From positions 1 through 64,000 of the forward strand of contig NZ_JOFX01000014.1 in the NCBI RefSeq assembly GCF_000719345.1: a stretch of 64,000 nt of DNA, given 5' to 3'. The DNA is from Streptomyces sp. NRRL F-2664 (lineage in GTDB: Bacteria > Actinomycetota > Actinomycetes > Streptomycetales > Streptomycetaceae). The translations under genes and the position numbers were made by a program. Below, piece by piece: positions 57,044-64,000 of the stretch (position 1 is the first letter of the stretch; every line of letters begins with the position of its first letter). Below the pieces are notes generated by a model. The model did not search any database. It saw only the letters and a program-made list of their open reading frames with translations, and was not told where the DNA came from.

Positions 57044-58321
57044 ATGACGCAGACCCGCCACCGGATACGCACACCACGCCTGACCGGCGCGTACATCGGG
57101 CTGACCGCGCTGGCGATCGGTGTCACCGCGACCGCCAGTACGGAGATGTCCGGCCGCGGCCAGTCCGCCGCCGGGCCGGCGGGAACGACCGTCGAGTCGG
57201 CGCTCGCACCGTGCCGGATCGCCGGGACGATGGGTGTGCAGATGTCCGAGGGCATGCCGACGCCGCCCGGGTACGCACGCTCGACGGGTGAGGTCCGGGC
57301 ACTGAACCTGATGATCGACTTCCCCGACGCCAAGGGCGAGGGCACGGCGCTGGACCGGCTGGCGGAGTTCTTCCCCCAGACATCCGAATGGTTCCGGACC
57401 AGCTCCTACGGCCGGCTGGCCTACCGGGCCGAGACCCCGATAAAGGCCTGGCTGCGGATGCCGATGCCGTTCGCGGCGTACGGGATCGAGCGCGGGTCCT
57501 CCTACGATCCGGGCTACCGCCGGCTCGTCGAGCACATCGCGAAGGCGGCCGACCCCGAGGTCGACTTCAGCCGGTACGACCTGGTCAACATCCTGGTCAC
57601 GCCGAACGCCGGACCGTCCGCCCTGGACACCGTCCTGTCGGTGACCTTCTCGGGCAACGGCGAGGCGCCGACGGCGGACGGGGTCCCGCTGTCGAACACG
57701 TCCTTCGTCTACAGCCGGCAGGACGACGGCTCCGGCACCTACCGGGAGACCGGCTACCGGGTGCTCCCCCACGAGAACGGCCACGTCTTCGGGCTGCCCG
57801 ACCTGTACACCTCCGACGGCGGGAACACCGTCGGGCACTGGGACATCATGAGCGAGGACTGGGGCGCCAACAACGACCTGATGGGCTGGCACAAGTGGAA
57901 GCTGGGCTGGCTGGACAGTACGCAGATCTCCTGCGCCTCGAAGCCGGGCACCAGTGACCACGTCCTGACACCGCTGGCGGTGGAGGGCGGCATGAAGCTG
58001 GCCTTCGTACCGCTGTCGGAGAGCGTCGGGTACGCCGTGGAGGTGCGGACGCAGGCCGGCAACGACGAGGCGGTGTGCCGCCCCGGCGTCCTCATCTACA
58101 AGGTGGACTCCGAGGTGGACACCGGGCACGGCCCGGTGACCGTCTCGGACAGCTCGGACGCGAGCGGCGGGTGCACCCGGCGGCCCAACGTGCACGCCGA
58201 GCTGTCGGACGCGCCGTTCCGGCCGGGCGAGACCTTCACCGACGAGAAGGCCGGCATCAGCATCTCGGTGGTCGGCGAACGGCCCGACGGCAGCTACCAG
58301 GTGCGCGTCACCCGCCCGTGA
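57044..58321 (+). CDS. Secreted M6-like metalloprotease
   Basis: This is an exported zinc metalloprotease of 425 residues. A signal or membrane segment (LTGAYIGLTALAIGVTATAS) is followed by a catalytic domain with HENGHVFGLPDLY (His243, Glu244 and His247, within HExxHxxGLPD) and a WDIMSEDWG Met-turn. These are features of M6/immune-inhibitor-A-like proteases. The C-terminal beta domain has VGYAVEVRTQAG and CRPGVLIYKVDS. It starts at the ATG 57044 after GAAGGCGAGC. Its last 14 bases overlap the end of the opposing flavoprotein gene. Confidence 0.88.
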   Translation: MTQTRHRIRTPRLTGAYIGLTALAIGVTATASTEMSGRGQSAAGPAGTTVESALAPCRIAGTMGVQMSEGMPTPPGYARSTGEVRALNLMIDFPDAKGEGTALDRLAEFFPQTSEWFRTSSYGRLAYRAETPIKAWLRMPMPFAAYGIERGSSYDPGYRRLVEHIAKAADPEVDFSRYDLVNILVTPNAGPSALDTVLSVTFSGNGEAPTADGVPLSNTSFVYSRQDDGSGTYRETGYRVLPHENGHVFGLPDLYTSDGGNTVGHWDIMSEDWGANNDLMGWHKWKLGWLDSTQISCASKPGTSDHVLTPLAVEGGMKLAFVPLSESVGYAVEVRTQAGNDEAVCRPGVLIYKVDSEVDTGHGPVTVSDSSDASGGCTRRPNVHAELSDAPFRPGETFTDEKAGISISVVGERPDGSYQVRVTRP

Positions 58322-60539
58322 CGCCCTGCCCGGCGGATGCCGGCCGCCCCGTCGCCCGCGGCCAGAAGCCGTCCAGCCACACGAGGGTGTCCCGCATGAC
58401 GTAGTGGTCGGCGTCGGGGCGCAGCGCGGAGAGGAGGAAGGACCGGGCGCCCTCGCAGGGCACGCCCAGAACGGTCAGTCGCGGGTCGGCGGTGCCGTCG
58501 GCGGCCACGGGGTGGAACCGGGGGGTCAGGTCGAGTCCGCCGGGCCGGAAGACGTCGCCGTCCGCCGACTCGTTGCGCCACAACCGCACCAGGCCCCGGC
58601 CGAGGAGGTTGCGGTAGAGCGGCAGGACGTCGAGGCGCGGGTCGAAGCCGTGCATGCGGGCCTCGACCAGGACGTCGACGGGCCGCGACAGACCGGTGTG
58701 CGGGCCTTCGACCACGGTCCGGCCGGTGGGCCCGTCGAGCCGGGTACGGGCGCCCGGTCCGGCGCCGACGTCGAGGAGACCGCAGTCGACGAGGGCGGCC
58801 ATCTTCGCCATGACCTCCGCGGCCGCGCCGTTCGCCAGCCGGTTGTGGTGGCGTACGTAGGTGGTGAGGAAGTGGCGCTGGGAGGCGGGGGTCAGGCCGG
58901 CGTGGTCCACGGCGTACGAGATGACCTGGCGCAGGTCGCGCCAGACGCCGTCGGCGGCGGCCTTGTGCGGGTTCCGCAGGTTGCCCTGGCGGGCCCACAG
59001 CAGGTCGCGGGCCATGAACGCGGCGACCGCCGCACGGAATTCCTCGGGGGAAGCGGCGGGCGGGACCGGGGCGACGGCGCGGTGCCAGTCGAAGCGGTTG
59101 CCGTGGAGGTAGGTCTCCAGCCCCCACTCGGAGTCGAGCGGATCGGTGACCGGGCCGGGCGGCAGCGAGCGGTCGACGCAGCGGCGGACCTCGGCCTCGG
59201 CCGAGGTCCCGTACACGGTCCTCGTCCAGTGCAGCAGCACGTCGCGGACCGGCCAGGACACGCCGGCCTGGGCCGCGAACAGGGCGCACTTGCCGCGCAG
59301 TACGCCCTCCAGCACGTCGGCGATCTCGTCGACGGCCCGTTCCAGGGGTGCGGCCAGGGCGCCGGGCCCGTCGGCGGGCGTGCCGGTGACGAAGGCCAGG
59401 TGGCCCGGGAGGGCCCGCTGGGTCAGCAGCAGGGCCGCGCCGGGGCCGAAGAGGGTGACGTAGTGCAGGTGGGCCATCTCCAGGACGACCAGCGGCAGCA
59501 GATCGCGTTCGAAGTCGAGCTGCCGGCGCCCGGTGCCGTCGCCGCCCGGGGGCCGGCCGACGTGGGCGCGCAGCTGGTCGACGGCCTCGCGGGTCAGGAA
59601 GGTGCCGGGGTGGTCGCCGCCGCCGTCGCTGGGCTTGTGGTTGTCGGGGCGGGCGAAGGTGAACAGGCCGGAGCCGCTGAACGCCACGACGGCCGCGGGC
59701 TCCCGGCCGGAGGGCCGGTAGACCAGGCGGCGGCCGTCGTGGTGGAAGGTGCCGCCGCGGCCCTCGGTCAGGTGCAGGATCGTGTCGATGGCGGTGAGGC
59801 CCATGCCGGCGCAGCCGACGACCGTGTCCGGTCCGCAGCTGCCGGCGTCGAGCACGGTCTCCAGCGGGTACGGGTGCGGGACGTGGCGGGTGCCTTCCCC
59901 GATGGCGGGGCGGGCGTCGGCGGTGCGCCGCGGGTCGTGGTACGAGTGGCCCGTCAGCAGCAGCACCTCGTCGGCGGTGCGGCGGTCGCCGTCCGCGGTG
60001 ACGACCTCCAGCCGGTCGCCGTCGGCGGGGGCGATGTCGACGACCTCCGCGTGGTGCAGGTGCAGTGCCGCCCCGGGGTGGCGGCGCAGGTCCGCGGCGA
60101 AGGTGTCGAACATGTCGCGCAGGGCCAGTCCGTGGACGTAGCGCCGGGGCCAGTCCTCGGGGCCGAGGTCGAAGTCCGGGTCGCCGGTCTGCTCGAACCG
60201 GCGGCGGCACCACTGGTGCAGGGTGGGCCGTTCGGCCGGCGGGCGCAGCGGTCCGGCGCCGGTCACGGTCTCGTCGGCGGCGAAGCCCACTTGGGCGCCG
60301 ATGCGGTTGAGGTAGCTGGTGCGTGCCTGGTCGGGGGCGTGGGCCCGGCCGGCGCCGAACGCGCCGGTGCGCTCGTAGAGGTGCACCTCCAGGCGGCGCC
60401 CCTCCCCCAGCCGGTCGATCGTCGCCGACAGCCGCTCCAGGGCGTACGTGGCCCGCGGACCGCCCCCCACGACGGCGAGCCGGTAGGGCTCTGGCGTCGC
60501 CGCGGGCGGGCCGGATGCGTCAGCTCGGGGGGTGGTCAC
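58308..60539 (-). CDS. FAD/NAD(P)-binding protein in phosphonate operon
   Basis: This large flavoprotein of 743 residues is of the PF13454-like FAD/NAD(P)-binding type. LAVVGGGPRATYALERLSA is the first Rossmann motif, VGCAGMGLTAIDTILHLTE the second (near residue 225). GAFGAGRAHAPDQ and VLLLTGHSYHDP are further family features. The C-terminal half has no recognised domain. The GTG at 60539, six bases after GAGG, is the start. It lies 50 bases after the transaminase gene in the same direction, so it is probably part of the phosphonate operon. Oxidation or N-hydroxylation of a phosphonate intermediate is possible but unproven. Confidence 0.8.
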   Translation of the reverse strand: MTTPRADASGPPAATPEPYRLAVVGGGPRATYALERLSATIDRLGEGRRLEVHLYERTGAFGAGRAHAPDQARTSYLNRIGAQVGFAADETVTGAGPLRPPAERPTLHQWCRRRFEQTGDPDFDLGPEDWPRRYVHGLALRDMFDTFAADLRRHPGAALHLHHAEVVDIAPADGDRLEVVTADGDRRTADEVLLLTGHSYHDPRRTADARPAIGEGTRHVPHPYPLETVLDAGSCGPDTVVGCAGMGLTAIDTILHLTEGRGGTFHHDGRRLVYRPSGREPAAVVAFSGSGLFTFARPDNHKPSDGGGDHPGTFLTREAVDQLRAHVGRPPGGDGTGRRQLDFERDLLPLVVLEMAHLHYVTLFGPGAALLLTQRALPGHLAFVTGTPADGPGALAAPLERAVDEIADVLEGVLRGKCALFAAQAGVSWPVRDVLLHWTRTVYGTSAEAEVRRCVDRSLPPGPVTDPLDSEWGLETYLHGNRFDWHRAVAPVPPAASPEEFRAAVAAFMARDLLWARQGNLRNPHKAAADGVWRDLRQVISYAVDHAGLTPASQRHFLTTYVRHHNRLANGAAAEVMAKMAALVDCGLLDVGAGPGARTRLDGPTGRTVVEGPHTGLSRPVDVLVEARMHGFDPRLDVLPLYRNLLGRGLVRLWRNESADGDVFRPGGLDLTPRFHPVAADGTADPRLTVLGVPCEGARSFLLSALRPDADHYVMRDTLVWLDGFWPRATGRPASAGQGVTGG

Positions 60540-60589
60540 GGGCACCTCATTCAGTGATCGGGGGAACGGCGGGGGCGCGGGGGCGTCCG

Positions 60590-61705
60590 TCAGCGGCGGC
60601 CCGGCAGGATGCGGGCGAGTGCGCCGAGGAACCGGTCGACGTCCTGCTCCGTCATCTGTCCCATCGTGGAGAGCCGGAAGAAGTCGGCCGCCAACTGCTC
60701 CTGGGCGCTGTAGATGACGAAGCCCTCCGCGCGCAGGCCGGCGTGCAGCTCGGCGTAGCGGCAGCCGTCGGGGATGCGGACGGCGGTGAGGGAGGCGGCA
60801 CGCTGTGCGGGCGGCAGCAGGAGCTGCAGGCCGAGTGCCTCCAGGCCGTCGCGCAGCCGCCCGGCCAGGGCGGTGTAGCGGGCGTGGCGGGCCTGCCGGC
60901 CTTCGGCGAGGGCCAGGTCGAGGGCGGTGTCGAAGGCGTAGAAGCCGGGGACGGCCGGGGTGAACGCGGGGGCCTGGGCCTTCTCCTGCGCGGCGTAGTG
61001 CCGGTGCAGGTCGAGGTAGTAGCCGCGTCGGGGGTGGCCGGCCAGCGCTTCGAAGGAGGCCCTGGCGGCGCTGACGAAGCCGAGGCCGGGAGCGCCTTCG
61101 AGGCACTTGTTGGCGGATCCGGCGAGCCAGTCGACGCCGTCGGCGGCCAGGGATATCCGTTCCGCGCCGATGCTGCTGACGGCGTCCACGACGACCTCGC
61201 GGCCGTGGGCGTGTGCGATCCGGGTGACGGCGGCGACGTCGTTGAGCATGCCGCTGCTGGTTTCGTGGTGGACCACGCCGACGTGGGTCAGGCCAGGATC
61301 CGCGGCGAGGGCCCGGTCGACGGCGTCCAGGTCCACGGGCGTGGCCCAGCCCAGTTCGAGCCGGTGGGCGCGGATGCCGTGGGCGGCGGCGATGTGCCAG
61401 AAGCGTTCGCCGTAGTGCCCGTTGTCGAGGGCGAGCAGGCCGCCGTCCCGGGGAACGGCGGAGCCGACGGCCGCCTCGACGGCCGAGGTGCCCGAGCCGG
61501 TGAGGACGACGGAGGTGTGCCGGTCGTCGCCGCCGGCGGCGAGGGTGGTCTTGTGCCGGACGCGGGTGAGGAGGTCGGAGAACTCCGGCTCGCGGTGGCA
61601 CATGTCGGGTCCGGCTAGCGCCGTGCGCACCCGGTCGTCGGTGATCACGGGGCCGGGGTTCATCAGGACGAGGCGTTCGGGACGCGGCGGCGTGCGGTCG
61701 GTCAT
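60590..61705 (-). CDS. 2-aminoethylphosphonate-pyruvate transaminase (PhnW-like)
   Basis: This PLP-dependent class V aminotransferase has 371 residues. It opens LVLMNPGPVITDDRVRTAL and has the SGTSAVEAAVGSAVP cofactor loop and VVDAVSSIGAERI. The Schiff-base Lys is in GSANKCLEGAPGLGFV. The C-terminus is FRLSTMGQMTEQDVDRFLGA. In this operon it would run in the biosynthetic direction, converting phosphonoacetaldehyde to 2-aminoethylphosphonate. The ATG at 61705 overlaps the decarboxylase stop (ATGA), and the motifs match AEP transaminases well. Confidence 0.9.
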   Translation of the reverse strand: MTDRTPPRPERLVLMNPGPVITDDRVRTALAGPDMCHREPEFSDLLTRVRHKTTLAAGGDDRHTSVVLTGSGTSAVEAAVGSAVPRDGGLLALDNGHYGERFWHIAAAHGIRAHRLELGWATPVDLDAVDRALAADPGLTHVGVVHHETSSGMLNDVAAVTRIAHAHGREVVVDAVSSIGAERISLAADGVDWLAGSANKCLEGAPGLGFVSAARASFEALAGHPRRGYYLDLHRHYAAQEKAQAPAFTPAVPGFYAFDTALDLALAEGRQARHARYTALAGRLRDGLEALGLQLLLPPAQRAASLTAVRIPDGCRYAELHAGLRAEGFVIYSAQEQLAADFFRLSTMGQMTEQDVDRFLGALARILPGRR

Positions 61706-62832
61706 CGGGCGACTGCTTCCTTGAATCGGGCCGCGGACGCGGGCGGGGCGAGGGCCGGGCGGCCGAGGTTCGGGTCCGAGCCGGGGGCGATGCGCACGCG
61801 GACCAGGTGGGCTCCCCCGTCGTGCTGCGCCCGCAGGACGGCGGTGCGCAGGGCGTCGGCGTCGCGGACGTCGTGGGTGGCCCGGTAGCCGCAGGCCGCG
61901 GCGATCGCCGCGAAGTCCACCCCGGCGGAAGCGGTGGGCTGCCCACCGGTGGACTCGTAGGACTCGTTGTCCAGCAGCAGGTGGCACAGGTCGGTGGCGG
62001 CGTGCCGGCCGATGGTGGCCATCGCCTCCAGCCGCATCAGGGCCGCGCCGTCCCCGTCGAGTACGGCGACCCGGCGGCCGGGGGCGTTCAGGGCCACGCC
62101 GAGGGCGACGCTGGAGGCGCAGCCCATGGAGCCGACGACGTAGAGGTTCTGCGGGCGGTCCCAGTCCCGCTCCAGTTCCCGGGCGGTCTTGCCGGTGGTG
62201 GCGACGAGCAGGGTGTCCGGGTCCATCGCGGAGACGATGTGGCCGATGGCCTCGGCGCGCTTCATCAGCGGCGGGTGCGCGGGGGCGGCCGGGACGGGGG
62301 CCGCGGCGGGAGCCTCGTAGGGGGCGACGGCTCCCTTGGGCACGATGAACGCGAAGGGCAGTCCGGTGGCCGCCATGTGTGCGGCCGCCACGTCGAGGCG
62401 CTCGGCGAGCAGTGCGGGCTCGTCGGGAAGCACCTCGTTGCGTACGCCCATCGACGTCAGCATGTCCTGGGTGATCCGGCCCATCAGCTCGTGCTGGGGC
62501 TCGTCCGGGCGGCCCGGACGGCCGCGCCAGGTGACGAGGAGCAGGACCGGCAGGCGCAGGGTGTGGCACAGGGAGGTCAGCGGGTTGACGGTGTTGCCGA
62601 GGCCGGAGTTCTGCAGGACGACCACGGGGCGGCGCCCGGCGAGGACGGCGCCGGCGGCGAGGGCCACGGCCTCGCCCTCGTTGGCGGCGATGACGTACTC
62701 CTGCGGGTGCTCGGCTTCCAGGCAGGAGATGACCGGGCCGAGGAAGGAGCAGGGCACGCCGGTGAACGGGCCGTGCCCCTGCTCCCGGAGCAACTCGACC
62801 AGGGTGCGGGGCGGGAGGGCTCCGGCGCTCAC
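61702..62832 (-). CDS. Phosphonopyruvate decarboxylase
   Basis: This thiamine-diphosphate enzyme has 376 residues. It drives phosphonate synthesis by decarboxylating phosphonopyruvate to phosphonoacetaldehyde. The N-terminal half has FTGVPCSFLGPVI and ANEGEAVALAAGAVLAGRRP, with the ThDP-activating Glu, then VVVLQNSGLGNTVNPLTSL. The C-terminal half has GSMGCASSVALGVAL and VLDGDGAALMRL, the cofactor-binding GDG region. The GTG at 62832 overlaps the PEP mutase stop (GTGA). Confidence 0.93.
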   Translation of the reverse strand: MSAGALPPRTLVELLREQGHGPFTGVPCSFLGPVISCLEAEHPQEYVIAANEGEAVALAAGAVLAGRRPVVVLQNSGLGNTVNPLTSLCHTLRLPVLLLVTWRGRPGRPDEPQHELMGRITQDMLTSMGVRNEVLPDEPALLAERLDVAAAHMAATGLPFAFIVPKGAVAPYEAPAAAPVPAAPAHPPLMKRAEAIGHIVSAMDPDTLLVATTGKTARELERDWDRPQNLYVVGSMGCASSVALGVALNAPGRRVAVLDGDGAALMRLEAMATIGRHAATDLCHLLLDNESYESTGGQPTASAGVDFAAIAAACGYRATHDVRDADALRTAVLRAQHDGGAHLVRVRIAPGSDPNLGRPALAPPASAARFKEAVAR

Positions 62833-64000
62833 TGGCCGCCCTCCCGGGTGGCGAACAGCTCGGTGGCCCGGGCGATGTCGCGTGCGGTCCGCAGTTCGAG
62901 CCAGCCGGAGCCGATCTCGACCGCGCCCACCCGGTGCCCGCCCGCCAGCAGGTCGGCGAGGAGGTCGGCCAGGGTGCCCGCGGTGCCGTCGGCGCGGCGC
63001 TTCTCGGCGACCTGGCGCAGGGCGGCGAAGCCCTGGGCGGAGAACACCGCGGCGCCGGCGAACTCCCCGTCCGCACCGGGGCCGGCCACGGCGAGGACCT
63101 CGCTGCCCGAGGCCCCGCCCAGCCGGCGGCCGCCGCGGGCCGCGGAGTCCAGGGTCAGCGGCAGGGCGTCGGCGCGGCGCTCGGCGCCGGGGCCGTCGGA
63201 CACGTCGACGAGGACGGCGATGTCGCCGCCCGCGGCGGTGAGGCGGCGCAGCGGCTCGCCCTCGACGAAGACGTCGCCGGAGACCAGCACGGTGGCACCG
63301 GGGAAGGCCTCGTCCAGGGCGAGGACGGTGCCGGCCGCGTCGGACCCGGCGGGCAGCAGGGTGACGTCCTGCGGGGCCGGCGCGGTGTCGTCGTCCCCGG
63401 TGGCGGACACCGCATCGATGTCCGCCCGGCGCAGTGCGGCGCTCTGCTCGGCCAGCAGGCCGGCGGCGGGGGCGGTGGGCAGGCCGGGGACGACGACGGC
63501 CCGGGCCCGGCCGGCGTACGGGGTGATGAACTCGGCCTCGTGGCGCTTGTGCAGGGGCATGCCCTGGAGGTCGAACACCGTGGACAGGGGCGCGATGCGG
63601 TCCTCGATGCCGGTCGTGCGGTCGTCGCGCAGGATCGATGCGAAGGTCTCGGTGACGGCGGCGATCCCCGCGCGCAGGCCGTGGTTGGCGTAGATGACCA
63701 TCTTGGCGCCGGCCTCTGCCAGTTCGGTGGCGGTGATGGTGTGGTAGGTGGTGGGGACGACGACGACGGGGGTGGGCGGGGTCCAGCGCTCCAGGAAGCG
63801 CAGGATCGGCTCGGGGGAGCTGCCCTTGGCGTGGATCAGTACGGCGTCCGCTCCGGCGGCGGCGTAGGCCTCGCCGCGGCGCAGGGCCTCGTCCATGCCC
63901 CAGCCCGCGATGAGGGCCTCGATCCGGGCGATGACCATGAGGTCGGGGCTGGTCTGCGCGGCCTTGGCGGCGCGCAGCTTGCCGCAGAACTCGGCGACGG
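62829..64000 (-). CDS. Phosphoenolpyruvate mutase fused to nucleotidyltransferase-like domain (partial)
   Basis: The N-terminus lies beyond the window; the visible part is about 389 residues. The first ~190 residues are the C-terminal two thirds of a PEP mutase: FCGKLRAAKAAQ, VIARIEALIAGWGMDEAL, AGADAVLIHAKGSS and VVVVPTTYHTITATEL. The active-site EDK motif would be further upstream. PEP mutase makes phosphonopyruvate, the first C-P bond. The remaining ~200 residues resemble a fused sugar/cytidylyl-transferase domain, but the nucleotide-binding GxGxR-type loop is not recognisable; LVSGDVFVEGEPLRRL is the best-preserved part. The first start visible, the ATG at 63938, is internal, because the frame stays open and conserved to the edge. 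Confidence 0.88.
   Translation of the reverse strand, partial: VAEFCGKLRAAKAAQTSPDLMVIARIEALIAGWGMDEALRRGEAYAAAGADAVLIHAKGSSPEPILRFLERWTPPTPVVVVPTTYHTITATELAEAGAKMVIYANHGLRAGIAAVTETFASILRDDRTTGIEDRIAPLSTVFDLQGMPLHKRHEAEFITPYAGRARAVVVPGLPTAPAAGLLAEQSAALRRADIDAVSATGDDDTAPAPQDVTLLPAGSDAAGTVLALDEAFPGATVLVSGDVFVEGEPLRRLTAAGGDIAVLVDVSDGPGAERRADALPLTLDSAARGGRRLGGASGSEVLAVAGPGADGEFAGAAVFSAQGFAALRQVAEKRRADGTAGTLADLLADLLAGGHRVGAVEIGSGWLELRTARDIARATELFATREGGQ

Overview
This is Streptomyces chromosomal DNA. The evidence is the very high GC content, G/C at most third codon positions, frequent GTG/TTG starts, short 4-base gene overlaps, and lineage markers: sepX, hrdD, chaplins, rodlins, a WYL regulator and DUF6227/DUF5949 proteins. 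I see no phage, insertion sequence, integrase or CRISPR array.

Layout. Positions 1-160 hold a degenerate intergenic repeat. Next come a CaiB/BaiF CoA-transferase gene whose 3' end is out of frame after a run of ten C, and tRNA-Ala(CGC). Positions 1.8-7.8 kb are the conserved actinobacterial sepX - rimJ-like - mogA - moaC - moeA/glp - galU block, with a divergent 5-formyl-THF cyclo-ligase. Positions 7.9-23.7 kb are core and lineage genes: penicillin acylase family, CPA1 antiporter, MFS, FmdB zinc ribbon under a CIRCE-like element, MTA phosphorylase, CMD protein, an atypical OMP-decarboxylase paralogue, a SAF protein, mscL, LtrA, a P450 and small secreted proteins.

Positions 23.7-48.3 kb form a cell-surface region. 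A leftward set encodes an ATP-grasp enzyme, a flavoprotein, a small protein, a SpoIIE-type phosphatase fused to an anti-sigma kinase domain, and a small secreted protein. A rightward GH26-like secreted hydrolase carries 18 PTPxV repeats. A leftward, mostly overlapping operon (42.7 to 30.9 kb) encodes a surface protein, a GT4, a polyprenyl-phosphate sugar transferase, an O-antigen-ligase/Wzy-type protein, a MurJ/Wzx flippase with a long disordered N-terminus, a polysaccharide deacetylase, a second GT4, a Wzz-type protein and a FemAB-like acyltransferase. That is a complete Wzx/Wzy-type exopolysaccharide set. It is followed directly by a chaplin-rodlin cluster: two rodlins, two intact short chaplins, one frameshifted chaplin, one long sortase-type chaplin with a single chaplin domain, and two further small secreted proteins.

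Positions 48.3-58.3 kb hold DUF6227, two 14-TM-type MFS exporters, a WYL regulator, sigma factor HrdD with a sigma-R type promoter, an extradiol dioxygenase, a TetR regulator with two matching upstream palindromes, and a secreted M6-like metalloprotease. The right edge (58.3-64 kb) is the end of a phosphonate biosynthesis operon: PEP mutase (cut by the window edge and fused to a degenerate nucleotidyltransferase-like domain), phosphonopyruvate decarboxylase, 2-aminoethylphosphonate transaminase and an FAD/NAD(P)-binding protein. These would make 2-aminoethylphosphonate; the final product is not visible here.
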